The position numbers and the translations under genes are program-made. Shown here piece after piece: positions 16,885-27,199 of a DNA stretch of 64,000 nt; position 1 is the first letter of the stretch; each line of letters begins with the position of its first letter. The DNA comes from Pseudomonas helvetica (GTDB lineage Bacteria; Pseudomonadota; Gammaproteobacteria; Pseudomonadales; Pseudomonadaceae): contig NZ_CP150917.1 in the NCBI RefSeq assembly GCF_039908645.1, positions 2,367,501 to 2,431,500 on the forward strand, given 5' to 3'. The notes beneath the pieces were generated by a model. That model did not search any database and was not told the origin of the DNA. It worked only from the letters and a program-made list of their open reading frames with translations.

Positions 16885-18438
16885 ATGTCAGTTTGTGCTC
16901 CGAACGCGGTCCTTTCGGTCAGCGGTATCGGCAAGACGTATGCGCAACCGGTATTGACCGGCATTGACCTGACGCTGATGCGTGGTGAAGTGCTGGCGTT
17001 GACCGGCGAGAACGGTGCCGGCAAAAGCACGCTCTCGAAAATCATTGGCGGGCTGGTCACTCCGACCACTGGCCAAATGCAGTTCCAGGGGCGCGATTAC
17101 CGTCCTGGCAGCCGAACCCAGGCTGAAGAGCTGGGCATTCGCATGGTCATGCAGGAGCTCAATCTGCTGCCGACCCTGTCTGTCGCAGAGAACCTGTTTC
17201 TCGACAACTTGCCGAGCAATGGTGGATGGATCAGTCGCAAGCAACTGCGCAAAGCGGCAATCGCCGCGATGGCTCAGGTCGGGCTCGATGCGATCGATCC
17301 GGACACGCTGGTCGGTGAGCTGGGGATCGGTCATCAGCAAATGGTCGAGATCGCGCGCAACCTGATCGGCGACTGCCATGTCCTGATTCTCGATGAGCCG
17401 ACAGCGATGTTGACGGCTCGCGAAGTCGAGATGCTCTTTGAGCAAATCACCCGCCTGCAAGCTCGTGGCGTGGCGATCATTTATATTTCCCATCGGCTGG
17501 AAGAGCTGGCGCGGGTTGCTCAGCGCATCGCGGTATTGCGTGACGGCAATCTGATCTGCGTCGAGCCGATGGCCAATTACAACAGCGAGCAACTGGTCAA
17601 TCTGATGGTCGGCCGCGAATTGGGCGAGCACATCGATCTCGGTCCGCGGCAGATCGGCGCGCCGGCCTTGACCGTCAAAGGGTTGAGCCGTTCGGACAAG
17701 GTTCGTGATGTGTCTTTCGAGGTGCGCAGCGGCGAGATTTTCGGAATTTCCGGTTTGATCGGGGCGGGGCGCACGGAGCTGCTGCGGCTGATCTTCGGTG
17801 CCGATGCGGCAGACAGTGGCACGGTCGCACTTGGCTCGCCGGCGAAAGTGGTGAGCATTCGTTCGCCCGCCGATGCGGTCGGTCACGGCATTGCCCTGAT
17901 TACCGAAGATCGCAAAGGCGAGGGGCTGCTGTTGACTCAGTCGATCAGCGCCAACATCGCCCTGGGCAATATGCCGGTGATCTCCAGTGGCGGCATTGTA
18001 AATGCGCGTGACGAGATGGCGCTGGCGCAGCGTCAGATCGACGCAATGCACATTCGCAGCTCCGGTCCTGCGCAGCTGGTTTGCGAGTTGTCGGGCGGCA
18101 ATCAGCAGAAGGTGGTGATTGGCCGCTGGCTTGAGCGTGAGTGTTCGGTGCTGTTGTTCGATGAGCCGACTCGCGGCATCGATGTCGGTGCCAAATTTGA
18201 TATTTACGCGTTGCTTGGCGAGTTGACGCGTCAGGGCAAGGCGCTGGTGGTGGTGTCCAGTGATCTGCGCGAGCTGATGTTGATCTGCGACCGTATTGGC
18301 GTGTTGTCGGCCGGACGCTTGATCGACACCTTCGAACGCGACAGCTGGACTCAGGATGATTTGCTTGCCGCCGCTTTTGCCGGCTACCAAAAACGTGATG
18401 CGTTGCTCCATGAAGCGGCGCCTAGGGATCTCCCATGA
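16885..18438 (+). CDS. rbsA: Ribose import ATP-binding protein RbsA
   Basis: 517 residues, two tandem ATPase halves. The first half has Walker A GENGAGKST (residues 41-49), Walker B VLILDEPTA, and ISHRLEEL. In the second half the Walker A is degenerate (GLIGAGRTEL) but the signature LSGGNQQKVVIGRWL and LLFDEPTRGIDVGAK are kept; this asymmetry is normal for the sugar ABC2-type importers. It powers ribose uptake with RbsC. The stop overlaps the rbsC start (ATGA). Confidence 0.94.
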   Translation: MSVCAPNAVLSVSGIGKTYAQPVLTGIDLTLMRGEVLALTGENGAGKSTLSKIIGGLVTPTTGQMQFQGRDYRPGSRTQAEELGIRMVMQELNLLPTLSVAENLFLDNLPSNGGWISRKQLRKAAIAAMAQVGLDAIDPDTLVGELGIGHQQMVEIARNLIGDCHVLILDEPTAMLTAREVEMLFEQITRLQARGVAIIYISHRLEELARVAQRIAVLRDGNLICVEPMANYNSEQLVNLMVGRELGEHIDLGPRQIGAPALTVKGLSRSDKVRDVSFEVRSGEIFGISGLIGAGRTELLRLIFGADAADSGTVALGSPAKVVSIRSPADAVGHGIALITEDRKGEGLLLTQSISANIALGNMPVISSGGIVNARDEMALAQRQIDAMHIRSSGPAQLVCELSGGNQQKVVIGRWLERECSVLLFDEPTRGIDVGAKFDIYALLGELTRQGKALVVVSSDLRELMLICDRIGVLSAGRLIDTFERDSWTQDDLLAAAFAGYQKRDALLHEAAPRDLP

Positions 18439-19412
18439 TAACTGCACTGTCTGCTGGCAAACGTAGTAGCAATTTTTACGGCCTCGGTACCTATCTGGGC
18501 CTGGCTGGTGCCTTGCTGGCGATGATTGCGTTGTTCTCGGTCTTGAGCAGCCATTTCCTCTCTTATGACACCTTCAGCACGCTGGCCAATCAGATTCCGG
18601 ACCTGATGGTACTGGCAGTCGGCATGACGTTCGTGTTGATCATCGGCGGCATCGATCTTTCGGTGGGTTCGGTGCTGGCCTTGGCGGGCTCGACTGTCAG
18701 CGTGGCGATCCTCGGCTGGGGCTGGAGTGTCTTGCCGGCAGCGCTGCTGGGTATGGCCGCCGCCGCAGTGGCCGGGACCATCACCGGTTCGATCACCGTG
18801 GCCTGGCGCATTCCGTCGTTCATTGTTTCGCTGGGTGTGCTGGAGATGGCTCGCGGCGTTGCCTATCAGATGACCGGCTCGCGCACGGCCTATATCGGTG
18901 ATGCCTTTGCCTGGCTGTCCAATCCGATCACCTTTGGTATTTCACCGTCATTCATTATCGCGTTACTGGTTATCTTCATCGCCCAGGCGGTATTGACCCG
19001 TACCGTGTTCGGCCGCTACCTGATCGGAATCGGCACCAACGAGGAAGCTGTGCGTCTGGCGGGTATCAACCCAAAACCCTACAAGATTCTGGTGTTCAGC
19101 CTGATGGGGTTGCTGGCGGGTATTGCCGCGCTGTTCCAGATTTCGCGTCTGGAAGCTGCGGACCCGAATGCCGGTTCCGGCCTGGAGCTACAAGTCATCG
19201 CTGCCGTGGTGATCGGTGGCACCAGCCTGATGGGCGGTCGCGGCTCGGTGATCAGCACCTTTTTCGGCGTCCTGATCATTTCTGTACTGGCTGCCGGACT
19301 GGCGCAAATCGGCGCGACCGAACCGACCAAGCGCATCATTACCGGCGCGGTGATCGTGGTCGCGGTGGTGCTGGACACCTACCGCAGCCAACGTGCAAGT
19401 CGACGGAGCTGA
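18435..19412 (+). CDS. rbsC: Ribose ABC transporter permease RbsC
   Basis: 325 residues, about nine hydrophobic segments. Family marks are MTFVLIIGGIDLSVGSVLALAG, FGRYLIGIGTNEEAVRLAGI with the ATPase-coupling loop, and VVIGGTSLMGGRGSV. It forms the inner-membrane channel for ribose with RbsA. Start ATG 18435 overlaps the rbsA stop by four bases. Confidence 0.93.
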   Translation: MITALSAGKRSSNFYGLGTYLGLAGALLAMIALFSVLSSHFLSYDTFSTLANQIPDLMVLAVGMTFVLIIGGIDLSVGSVLALAGSTVSVAILGWGWSVLPAALLGMAAAAVAGTITGSITVAWRIPSFIVSLGVLEMARGVAYQMTGSRTAYIGDAFAWLSNPITFGISPSFIIALLVIFIAQAVLTRTVFGRYLIGIGTNEEAVRLAGINPKPYKILVFSLMGLLAGIAALFQISRLEAADPNAGSGLELQVIAAVVIGGTSLMGGRGSVISTFFGVLIISVLAAGLAQIGATEPTKRIITGAVIVVAVVLDTYRSQRASRRS

Positions 19413-19415
19413 ATC

Positions 19416-20435
19416 ATGGCGACTATCAAGGATGTAGCAGCGCTCGCGGGGATTTCCTACACCACGGTTTCCCACGTGGTAAACAAGACCCGGCCGGTCA
19501 GCGAAGAGGCTCGGCTCAAGGTCGAGGCCGCAATCAAAAGCCTGGATTACGTGCCCAGCGCCGTGGCGCGCTCGCTCAAGGCAAAGACCACCGCGACCAT
19601 CGGTCTGCTGGTGCCCAACAGCCTCAACCCGTACTTCGCGGAGTTGGCCCGTGGTATCGAGGATTACTGCGAGCGTAACGGCTATTGCGTGATCCTCTGC
19701 AACTCCGACGACAACCCGGACAAGCAGCGCAGTTACCTGCGTGTGCTGCTGGAAAAACGCATCGACGGGCTGATTGTCGCGTCCGCCGGTGGCGATAGCG
19801 GGTTGGCGCAAGGGCTGGCGGGCGTGCGTACGCCGATGGTGATCGTCGACCGTGGTTTGGAGGGGCTCGATGCGGACATGGTGCGCATCGATCATGAATA
19901 CGGTGCTTATCTTGCGACCCGGCATTTGCTCGAACTGGGCCACCGCGACATCGCCACTATCGGCGGTCCGGCACATACCAGCGTGGCGCAGATGCGTCTG
20001 GCAGGTTACTGCCGGGCCTTGCAGGAGGCAGGCGTCGAAGTGCCGAGAGAGTGGATGCTCGAAAGCGATTTCACCAGCACCGGCGGTTACAACGCGGCGG
20101 CCATCTTGCTGGAACAGAACCCGCCCAGCGCAATTTTTGCCGGCAACGACATGATCGGTATCGGCGTACTGCGGGCCGCCGCCGAGCGCAATATCCGGGT
20201 GCCAAGCGAGCTGTCGGTCATCGGTTTCGACGATATTCAGATGAGCCGTTATGTCTATCCGGCGCTGACCACTGTCGGCCAGTCGATCCTGGAGCTCGGA
20301 GAAATGGCTGCGGAGGTACTGTTGCGACGGATCGCGACACCTGAACTGGCGACCGATCAGCGGATCGTGAAGCCCAGCATTGTCATGCGAGAGTCGACCG
20401 CGCCGCTGGCCGGCGTATTCGACCAATACCGCTGA
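19416..20435 (+). CDS. rbsR: Ribose operon repressor RbsR
   Basis: 339-residue LacI-family regulator. The N-terminal helix-turn-helix and hinge are MATIKDVAALAGISYTTVSH and YVPSAVARSLK, followed by a periplasmic-binding-like sensor domain (TIGLLVPNSLNPYFAELARG, FAGNDMIGIGVLRAA, VIGFDDIQMSRYV). It starts three bases after rbsC. The likely target is the palindrome at 15729-15742, so it controls its own operon; ribose or a phosphate of it should be the inducer. Confidence 0.9.
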   Translation: MATIKDVAALAGISYTTVSHVVNKTRPVSEEARLKVEAAIKSLDYVPSAVARSLKAKTTATIGLLVPNSLNPYFAELARGIEDYCERNGYCVILCNSDDNPDKQRSYLRVLLEKRIDGLIVASAGGDSGLAQGLAGVRTPMVIVDRGLEGLDADMVRIDHEYGAYLATRHLLELGHRDIATIGGPAHTSVAQMRLAGYCRALQEAGVEVPREWMLESDFTSTGGYNAAAILLEQNPPSAIFAGNDMIGIGVLRAAAERNIRVPSELSVIGFDDIQMSRYVYPALTTVGQSILELGEMAAEVLLRRIATPELATDQRIVKPSIVMRESTAPLAGVFDQYR

Positions 20436-20458
20436 AGCGAATTGATGAGTAGGGATGT

Positions 20459-21376
20459 ATGCCAGCAAAAGTAGTGGTTGTAGGCAGTCTGAACATGGAC
20501 CTGGTAACCCGCGCCCAGCGGTTGCCGCATGCCGGAGAAACGCTGCATGGTGAGTCGTTTGCCACCGTGTCGGGCGGCAAGGGCGCTAATCAGGCGGTCG
20601 CGTCCGCCCGGCTGGGTGCGCAGGTATCGATGATCGGCTGCGTGGGTGACGATGCTTATGGCGAGCAGTTGCGTGCAGCGCTGCTGGCCGAGCAGATCGA
20701 TTGTCAGGCGCTGACATCGGTCGAAGGTTCCAGCGGCGTGGCGCTGATCGTGGTCGATGACAACAGCCAGAATGCAATTGTCATCGTTGCGGGGGCCAAC
20801 GGTCAGCTGACACCTGGCATGGTCGCGGGGTTCGATGCGGTGCTCGCGGCGGCCGACGTGATCATCTGTCAGCTGGAAGTGCCGATGCACACGGTTGGTT
20901 ATGTTCTCAAGCGCGGTCGTGAGCTGGGCAAGACGGTGATCCTCAATCCGGCGCCGGCAACGAGCCCATTGCCGGCCGACTGGTATTCATCTATCGATTA
21001 CCTGATCCCCAACGAAAGCGAAGCGTCGGCCCTGAGCGGTTTGCCGGTGGACTCACTGGAGAGCGCCGAACTGGCCGCGAGCCGATTGATCGCTGCCGGT
21101 GCCGGCAAGGTCATCATCACGTTGGGCTCCCAGGGTTCATTGTTCGCCAACGGACAGAGTGTTGAGCATTTTCCGGCGCCCAAGGTCAAGTCAGTCGACA
21201 CCACTGCCGCTGGCGATACCTTTGTCGGTGGTTTTGCCGCGGCCCTGGCCTCTGGCAAAAGCGAAGTCGAGGCCATTCGTTTCGGTCAGGTCGCTGCGGC
21301 TTTATCGGTGACTCGGGCCGGTGCGCAACCTTCGATTCCTTCCTTGTCAGACGTACAGGCCTTTAAAGCATCATGA
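20459..21376 (+). CDS. rbsK: Ribokinase RbsK
   Basis: 305-residue PfkB-family kinase. The N-terminal substrate motif is [15 protein letters not shown] (residues ~40-54), and the C-terminal anion hole and catalytic base motif is [17 protein letters not shown] (Asp of AAGD). It phosphorylates ribose to ribose 5-phosphate after import, or ribose freed by the nucleoside hydrolase. The stop overlaps the rbsD start (ATGA). Confidence 0.93.
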   Translation: MPAKVVVVGSLNMDLVTRAQRLPHAGETLHGESFATVSGGKGANQAVASARLGAQVSMIGCVGDDAYGEQLRAALLAEQIDCQALTSVEGSSGVALIVVDDNSQNAIVIVAGANGQLTPGMVAGFDAVLAAADVIICQLEVPMHTVGYVLKRGRELGKTVILNPAPATSPLPADWYSSIDYLIPNESEASALSGLPVDSLESAELAASRLIAAGAGKVIITLGSQGSLFANGQSVEHFPAPKVKSVDTTAAGDTFVGGFAAALASGKSEVEAIRFGQVAAALSVTRAGAQPSIPSLSDVQAFKAS

Positions 21377-21777
21377 AAAAAACACCCTTGCTCAATATCG
21401 CGTTGTCACGGCTGATTGCCTCTCTGGGCCATGGCGACATGCTGGTGATCGGCGATGCCGGTCTGCCAGTGCCGCCCGGGGTTGAGTTGATCGACCTGGC
21501 ATTGACCCAGGGCATTCCGGATTTTGTCAGTACCTTGCGCGTCGTGCTCAGTGAGATGCAGGTGGAAAGCCATGTGCTGGCCGAAGAAATCCTGCTCAAG
21601 CAGCCCCCGGCGCTGCAGGCGATCGACGAATTGACGGCCAATGCTGCGATGGGCCAGCGGCGGTTGCTGAGTCATGAAGAGTTCAAGCTCCTTAGCCGAC
21701 AGGCGCGGGCAATTGTTCGTACGGGTGAATGTCAGCCGTACTGCAACATCGTGCTGGTCGCAGGGGTGACCTTCTAG
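21373..21777 (+). CDS. rbsD: D-ribose pyranase RbsD
   Basis: 134 residues with the RbsD pattern: [21 protein letters not shown] (catalytic His20 region), [12 protein letters not shown] and [18 protein letters not shown]. It interconverts the pyranose and furanose forms so that ribokinase gets its substrate. The start overlaps rbsK by four bases. Confidence 0.93.
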   Translation: MKKTPLLNIALSRLIASLGHGDMLVIGDAGLPVPPGVELIDLALTQGIPDFVSTLRVVLSEMQVESHVLAEEILLKQPPALQAIDELTANAAMGQRRLLSHEEFKLLSRQARAIVRTGECQPYCNIVLVAGVTF

Positions 21778-21822
21778 TCCGTCATATCCCGATTCGATTT
21801 ATCCACGCACAAGGAGTGCGCT

Positions 21823-22851
21823 ATGTACCGCTATGCTCAACGCCTGCATCACCTGATCCGGAGTCTGCTGCTTTTGTCCTTGCTCACCGCTACAGGCGCC
21901 CACGCGGCGGAAAAGATAGACCTGATCATCGACACCGATCCAGGTGCCGACGACGTGGTGGCGCTGCTGTTTGCCCTGGCGTCACCCGAAGAACTGAACA
22001 TTCGTGCACTGACCACCGTTGCCGGAAATGTGCGCCTGGACAAGACTTCGCGTAATGCGCGGCTGGCCCGCGAGTGGGCAGGGCGCGAAGAGGTGCCGGT
22101 CTATGCGGGTGCACCGAAACCGCTGATGCGCACGCCAATCTATGCCGAGAACATTCATGGCAAGGAAGGCCTGTCAGGTGTCACGGTGCACGAGCCGAAG
22201 AAAGGTCTGGCCAAAGGCGATGCAGTCAGTTACCTGATCGACACGTTGCGCGCGGCCAAGCCTCACAGCATCACTATCGCAATGCTCGGGCCGCAGACCA
22301 ACCTGGCGTTGGCGCTGATTCAGGATCCGGAAATCACCCAAGGCATCAAGGAAGTGGTGATCATGGGCGGCGCGCACTTCAACGGCGGTAACATTACGCC
22401 GGTGGCCGAGTTCAATCTGTTCGCTGATCCGCATGCAGCTGAAGTGGTCCTCAAGAGCGGCGTCAAGCTGACCTATCTGCCGCTGGACGTCACCCACAAG
22501 ATTCTGACCAGTGACGCTCGCCTGAAGCAGATTGCCGCGCTGAACAACAACGCCAGCAAACTGGTGGGCGATATTCTCAACGAATACGTCAAAGGCGACA
22601 TGGAACACTACGGTATTCCAGGTGGCCCGGTGCATGACGCCACGGTGATCGCGTACCTGCTCAAGCCGGAACTGTTTACCGGTCGTACGGTGAATGTGGT
22701 GGTCGACAGTCGCGAAGGGCCGACCTTTGGCCAGACCGTCGTTGACTGGTACGACGGCCTGAAAGCCCCGAAGAACGCGTTCTGGGTTGCGAACGGCGAT
22801 GCCCAGGGCTTCTTTGACTTGCTGACGGCGCGTCTCGCCCGTCTCAAGTAA
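21823..22851 (+). CDS. Exported nucleoside hydrolase
   Basis: 342 residues with an export signal (LLLLSLLTATGAHA). The nucleoside hydrolase (IunH) calcium and ribose site DTDPGADDVVAL follows directly, with the catalytic core LGPQTNLALAL, EVVIMGGAHF, EFNLFADPHAAEVV and HDATVIAYLL. It splits nucleosides into base and ribose. Being exported and last in the rbs operon, it probably supplies ribose in the periplasm for RbsB. AAGGAG precedes ATG 21823. Confidence 0.9.
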   Translation: MYRYAQRLHHLIRSLLLLSLLTATGAHAAEKIDLIIDTDPGADDVVALLFALASPEELNIRALTTVAGNVRLDKTSRNARLAREWAGREEVPVYAGAPKPLMRTPIYAENIHGKEGLSGVTVHEPKKGLAKGDAVSYLIDTLRAAKPHSITIAMLGPQTNLALALIQDPEITQGIKEVVIMGGAHFNGGNITPVAEFNLFADPHAAEVVLKSGVKLTYLPLDVTHKILTSDARLKQIAALNNNASKLVGDILNEYVKGDMEHYGIPGGPVHDATVIAYLLKPELFTGRTVNVVVDSREGPTFGQTVVDWYDGLKAPKNAFWVANGDAQGFFDLLTARLARLK

Positions 22852-22856
22852 GCCAT

Positions 22857-22885
22857 ACCCCACAGGTGCCAGCCTGTGGGGTTTT
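22857..22885 (+). terminator. Terminator of the ribose operon
   Basis: A perfect 10-bp stem (ACCCCACAGG with CCTGTGGGGT), 6-base loop and T-run, starting five bases behind the nucleoside hydrolase stop. Confidence 0.88.
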
Positions 22886-22892
22886 ACTCCCT

Positions 22893-23096
22893 TTACGTGT
22901 GGGCGGCGCCCATATCGTCGATGGGGTACTTCTCGAATACCTGTTCGATGAACTGTTGAGCGGCTTTCGTGCCCAGGTCCTTGACCAGCAGGTCTATGCC
23001 AATGATTGCCAGCTCTTCCGGGGTGCTGGGGCTGTAAGAGCTGTGGCCTTGGGGCCAGCTGACTTTGATGTCGGCGTCGATGGTCACGGTGGTCAT
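22893..23096 (-). CDS. Small hypothetical protein
   Basis: 67 residues, acidic, no signal peptide: MTTVTIDADIKVSWPQGHSS then a helical part (ELAIIGIDLLVKDLGTKAA). No family recognised and the ribosome binding site is weak, but codon use looks coding. It converges on the ribose operon terminator. Confidence 0.5.
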   Translation of the reverse strand: MTTVTIDADIKVSWPQGHSSYSPSTPEELAIIGIDLLVKDLGTKAAQQFIEQVFEKYPIDDMGAAHT

Positions 23097-23185
23097 GAGT
23101 GTCTCGCGAGGTCGGGAAGTCTGTCTGTTGAGTTAACCACCTTGCGCAGCTTTTGGCACTCCGACTTAGGCATGAACGGAGGGCT

Positions 23186-23530
23186 ATGCGACACTTGGGC
23201 TTTGTAGATTTCAAGGACAGTGCTGTGCAGATTGATTTGAATACTCCAGACGGCTTGACGCTAGAGGCGGTGCGCCAGCTGCTGGCGTCTGCCAGCGACG
23301 ATACGCACACCCAGTTGCGGGTCACCAAGTCAGGGATTGCCTACATTTCGTCCGGTGTAGTGGGCGGAACGGATATCGACGGGTTGCTGTTTCGCCTTGA
23401 GACGTGGGCCAAGGGCTCCGGGTATGTAGGCATGGTTGCCGCCAGTGATGAGGTCTGGGTCATGCAGATATTCAACGCATTGAAGCAGAACTGGCCGAAG
23501 CCACCCTTTGATTACATCGATATCTACTGA
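23186..23530 (+). CDS. Hypothetical protein
   Basis: 114 residues from ATG 23186, with GGAGGG seven bases upstream (an in-frame start at 23153 has no such site). Mixed alpha/beta, no signal peptide, with the C-terminal half IDGLLFRLETWAKGSGYVG and PFDYIDIY. No family recognised. Divergent to the small minus-strand gene. Confidence 0.6.
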   Translation: MRHLGFVDFKDSAVQIDLNTPDGLTLEAVRQLLASASDDTHTQLRVTKSGIAYISSGVVGGTDIDGLLFRLETWAKGSGYVGMVAASDEVWVMQIFNALKQNWPKPPFDYIDIY

Positions 23531-23693
23531 GCCTGCTCATATTCAGTCACGATTACGCACTGAACAGCAGGTGATGGCTCAGGCAAACTTGCGTGTTTGA
23601 CGGCTTTGAGGGCAGGGGATGGTTTTGACCATGAAACCAAATGCCCAAACGTCTGTCGCACGAATGCAGTTCAACTATTGAAAAGGAGGCGTC

Positions 23694-24008
23694 ATGCCTT
23701 GGAAGCTCGCGTCATTGGGTACTTTGCTGGCCGCCGTCATGTTGGCGGGTTGCAGCAGTACCTCCGAGTCGGCAAAAAGCCCTGTGGTGGCCGAGGCTGG
23801 TAGCGGCCGTTGTGAGGCAAAGGCTGCCGAATTCACCATTGGCCAAAAGGCTTCGCCAGAATTGCTGGAGCAGGCCCGCGCGCGTTCCGGGTCGCAGACT
23901 GCACGAGTTCTCAGGCCGAACGACATGATCACTCTGGAATACCGTTCGGATCGTTTGAACCTCAACACCGACGCCAACCTGATCATTACCCGCGTCAACT
24001 GCGGCTGA
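23694..24008 (+). CDS. I78-family peptidase inhibitor lipoprotein
   Basis: 104 residues from ATG 23694 with AAAAGGAGG upstream. The signal ends in the lipobox LAGC. The mature part carries the I78 (potato-inhibitor-like) pattern: two cysteines, LLEQARARSGSQTARVLRP, DMITLEYRSDRLNLNTD and a terminal NCG. Such periplasmic lipoproteins inhibit serine proteases, probably to protect the envelope. Confidence 0.78.
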   Translation: MPWKLASLGTLLAAVMLAGCSSTSESAKSPVVAEAGSGRCEAKAAEFTIGQKASPELLEQARARSGSQTARVLRPNDMITLEYRSDRLNLNTDANLIITRVNCG

Positions 24009-24034
24009 TCGCTTCAGGCTTTTGTTGCGGCCAT

Positions 24035-24066
24035 AAAAAACCCCGTCACATGGACGGGGTTTTTTT
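24035..24066. terminator. Bidirectional terminator
   Basis: CCCCGTC (24041-24047) pairs with GACGGGG (24053-24059); an A-run lies before and a T-run behind, so it works for both the I78 gene (plus) and the cold-shock gene (minus). Confidence 0.88.
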
Positions 24067-24080
24067 AGTGCGCCAGGAAA

Positions 24081-24293
24081 TTACTCTGGGCGAACTTGTG
24101 CAGCTTGCATACCCTTTTGGCCTTTCTCAGCCACGAAGGAAACGGTTTGGCCTTCTTTCAGGCTTTTGAAACCGTCGCTTTCGATAGCTTTGAAGTGTAC
24201 GAACAGGTCGTCACCGCCACCTTGAGGAGTGATGAAGCCGAAGCCTTTTTCATCGTTGAACCATTTAACGGTGCCGGTTTGGCGATTAGACAT
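24081..24293 (-). CDS. Cold-shock protein (CspA family)
   Basis: 70-residue single cold-shock domain with both RNA-binding motifs: KGFGFI (RNP1) and LFVHF (RNP2). It binds single-stranded RNA/DNA and melts RNA structure. ATG 24293 follows GGAGATACACC. The upstream frame continues but is outside the family. The stretch 24294-24586 contains its leader and no other gene I accept. Confidence 0.92.
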   Translation of the reverse strand: MSNRQTGTVKWFNDEKGFGFITPQGGGDDLFVHFKAIESDGFKSLKEGQTVSFVAEKGQKGMQAAQVRPE

Positions 24294-24586
24294 GGTGTAT
24301 CTCCAAGAAACATATATTTTCAGTAGTGCTGTGCTGCTCAGGCCAACTGGGCACACCGGAGTATCATAGTCGAAATGTTCGATTTGGGAGCCCCCCGGAC
24401 GTGCTGTTTGCCTTCGCATCGTCTGTTCTTTGTCGCTGTATATGGCTGAAAGCCCCGGTTTAAAAGGCCTGCAGCCAAATACATGTCCTGTAAAAAAAGC
24501 TGTAAAAGCTGCGTAATTTGTCTGAAATAGCGGTTTTTCGGCTGTTTTCTACTCGCCAAAGGCGTTGTTTTCAGCCCTGCGGCAGC

Positions 24587-24886
24587 TTATTTAACGACTC
24601 TGCAGGCCGCGATGGCGTCCAGCGCCTTGGTTCGCAGCTCCGCACTCGGCTGTTTCGTCTTGCTCATCAGCTCGCTGATTTCGGCCGTTGTAAACTTCTC
24701 GTTCAGCTTGTCCGCGCCACAGGCACAATGCTGTTCGGCAGTCTTCTGGTCGACGCTCTGACTGGCGGCACCAACGCAGTCCTTCATATAGCTTTCGCGA
24801 ACCCCGGCAGGCCAGGCAGCCTGCGCGCTCAGCGGGAGCAGCATGATCAGTGGGGAGGCAAGGGCGATAAGGCGGATAAGACGCAT
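24587..24886 (-). CDS. Exported small cysteine-bearing protein
   Basis: 99 residues with a signal peptide (MRLIRLIALASPLIMLLPLS ... AQA). The mature part has four cysteines in the order C, CxC, C (KDCVGAAS, HCACGADKL, AACRVVK), probably two disulfides in the periplasm. Conserved in Pseudomonas by general look; role unknown. GGAGTTCCAGCT precedes ATG 24886. Confidence 0.65.
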   Translation of the reverse strand: MRLIRLIALASPLIMLLPLSAQAAWPAGVRESYMKDCVGAASQSVDQKTAEQHCACGADKLNEKFTTAEISELMSKTKQPSAELRTKALDAIAACRVVK

Positions 24887-25271
24887 AGCTGGAACTCCGT
24901 GAGGTCGATAATGTGTGGCGATTCTCAGCCTATTTGAGGTGGGCCGTACATCTCAAGTTCACTTTTTGATGCAAAAGCCCTGAATTCGGCGTTGGTCAAA
25001 CAAGGTCGCGGCGACGACCGTTCATCTGTGCTAGGATCCAGCGCTTGGGTATTTTCAGGCTCTGGACGATCTGTTCGCCAGTAGCGACCAATACCCGAAT
25101 AACCCTGATTTGATCTCCAGTCACTCTGGTTCGGTTTCCGGTTGGCCGTAAGGCTCCTGCCGCTGTAAGGCAGGCGTTCATTATTGAATGGCCTGGACTG
25201 AATCGCGTACTGGCTGCTCATCCCAACCCACGTGACCTTTGGTAGGGGTCACCACTAGGAGAGGAGGCGCC

Positions 25272-27194
25272 ATGCCCACTATTACTCTTCCCGACGGCAG
25301 TCAACGTTCCTTCGATCATCCGGTTTCCGTAGCCGAGGTCGCCGCATCCATTGGTGCCGGTCTGGCCAAGGCCACCGTGGCCGGCAAGGTCAACGGCAAA
25401 CTGGTTGACGCCAGCGATGTCATCGACAGCGACGCGACCCTGCAAATCATCACGCCCAAGGATGAAGAGGGGGTGGAGATCATTCGCCACTCTTGCGCTC
25501 ACCTGATCGGCCACGCGGTCAAGCAGCTGTACCCGACGGCGAAAATGGTGATCGGTCCGGTCATCGATGAAGGCTTCTATTACGACATCGCCTACGAACG
25601 TCCTTTCACTCCGGACGACCTGGCGGCGATCGAACAGCGCATGCACCTGCTGATCGAAAAAGATTACGACGTCATCAAGAAAGTCACTCCGCGCGCTGAA
25701 GTGATCGACGTGTTCACCCGCCGTGGCGAAGACTACAAGCTGCGCCTGGTCGAAGACATGCCGAACGAGCAGGCCATGGGTCTGTACTATCACGAAGAAT
25801 ACGTCGACATGTGCCGCGGTCCGCACGTGCCGAACACCCGCTTCCTGAAATCCTTCAAGCTGACCAAGCTGTCCGGCGCCTACTGGCGCGGCGATGCCAA
25901 GAACGAGCAACTGCAGCGCGTTTACGGCACCGCCTGGGCTGACAAGAAGCAACTGGCGGCTTACATCCAGCGTATCGAAGAAGCCGAAAAGCGCGACCAT
26001 CGCAAGATCGGCAAGCGTCTCGGCCTGTTCCATACCCAGGAAGAAGCGCCGGGCATGGTTTTCTGGCACCCGAACGGCTGGACCCTGTACCAGGTGCTCG
26101 AGCAGTACATGCGCAAGGTCCAGCGTGAAAACGGCTACCTGGAGATCAAGACTCCGCAGGTGGTTGACCGTAGCCTGTGGGAGAAATCCGGGCACTGGGC
26201 CAACTACGCCGAGAACATGTTCACCACGCAGTCGGAAAGCCGCGATTACGCGATCAAGCCAATGAACTGCCCTTGCCACGTGCAAGTGTTCAATCAGGGC
26301 CTGAAAAGCTACCGTGAGCTGCCGATGCGTCTGGCCGAATTCGGTGCTTGCCACCGTAACGAGCCGTCCGGTGCGCTGCACGGCATCATGCGCGTGCGCG
26401 GGTTCACCCAGGACGATGCGCACATCTTCTGTACTGAAGAGCAGATGCAGGCCGAATCCGCCGCGTTCATCAAGCTGACCATGGATGTCTACGCCGATTT
26501 CGGCTTTACCGACGTCGAAATGAAGCTGTCCACTCGTCCGGAAAAACGCGTCGGCTCCGATGAGCTGTGGGATCGCGCAGAATCGGCGCTGGCCTCAGCC
26601 CTTGATAGTGCAGGCCTGCCGTACGATCTGCAGCCAGGCGAGGGTGCTTTCTACGGTCCGAAAATCGAGTTCTCGCTAAAAGATTGCCTCGGTCGTGTCT
26701 GGCAATGTGGTACCTTGCAGCTCGATTTTAACCTGCCGATCCGTCTGGGAGCCGAATACGTCTCCGAAGACAACAGTCGCAAGCACCCGGTAATGTTGCA
26801 CCGGGCGATCCTGGGTTCCTTCGAGCGTTTCGTCGGGATTCTGATCGAGCATTACGAGGGCGCGTTCCCTGCGTGGCTGGCTCCGACTCAGGCAGTGATC
26901 ATGAATATCACTGATAAACAGGCAGATTTTGCCGCTGAAGTTGAAAAAACTCTCAACCAAAGCGGTTTTCGTGCCAAGTCTGACTTGAGAAATGAAAAGA
27001 TCGGCTTTAAAATCCGCGAGCATACTTTGCTCAAGGTTCCCTATCTCTTGGTTATTGGAGATCGGGAAGTCGAGATGCAGACTGTCGCTGTGCGTACTCG
27101 TGAAGGTGCTGACCTGGGCTCGATGCCCGTCGCCCAGTTCGCTGAGTTCCTCGCGCAAGCGGTTTCCCGGCGTGGTCGCCCAGATTCGGAGTAA
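25272..27194 (+). CDS. thrS: Threonine-tRNA ligase ThrS
   Basis: 640 residues: an N-terminal TGS domain ([20 protein letters not shown]), the editing domain with [16 protein letters not shown] and CRGPHVPNT, the class II catalytic core ([26 protein letters not shown], zinc-binding Cys in NCPCHVQVF), and an anticodon-binding end. Start ATG 25272 with AGGAGAGGAGG upstream; the in-frame GTG-type start at 25239 is not used in the family. First gene of the thrS-infC-rpmI-rplT-pheS-pheT-ihfA cluster. The 380 bases upstream (24887-25271) hold its leader; no ORF there is convincing. Confidence 0.96.
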   Translation: MPTITLPDGSQRSFDHPVSVAEVAASIGAGLAKATVAGKVNGKLVDASDVIDSDATLQIITPKDEEGVEIIRHSCAHLIGHAVKQLYPTAKMVIGPVIDEGFYYDIAYERPFTPDDLAAIEQRMHLLIEKDYDVIKKVTPRAEVIDVFTRRGEDYKLRLVEDMPNEQAMGLYYHEEYVDMCRGPHVPNTRFLKSFKLTKLSGAYWRGDAKNEQLQRVYGTAWADKKQLAAYIQRIEEAEKRDHRKIGKRLGLFHTQEEAPGMVFWHPNGWTLYQVLEQYMRKVQRENGYLEIKTPQVVDRSLWEKSGHWANYAENMFTTQSESRDYAIKPMNCPCHVQVFNQGLKSYRELPMRLAEFGACHRNEPSGALHGIMRVRGFTQDDAHIFCTEEQMQAESAAFIKLTMDVYADFGFTDVEMKLSTRPEKRVGSDELWDRAESALASALDSAGLPYDLQPGEGAFYGPKIEFSLKDCLGRVWQCGTLQLDFNLPIRLGAEYVSEDNSRKHPVMLHRAILGSFERFVGILIEHYEGAFPAWLAPTQAVIMNITDKQADFAAEVEKTLNQSGFRAKSDLRNEKIGFKIREHTLLKVPYLLVIGDREVEMQTVAVRTREGADLGSMPVAQFAEFLAQAVSRRGRPDSE

Positions 27195-27199
27195 TTATT

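Noticed and set aside
16888..18447. 519-codon minus-strand frame
   Set aside because: Antisense to rbsA, an artefact of high-GC codon use; His/Gln/Arg-rich with no domain.
25218..26423. 401-codon minus-strand frame
   Set aside because: Antisense shadow of thrS.
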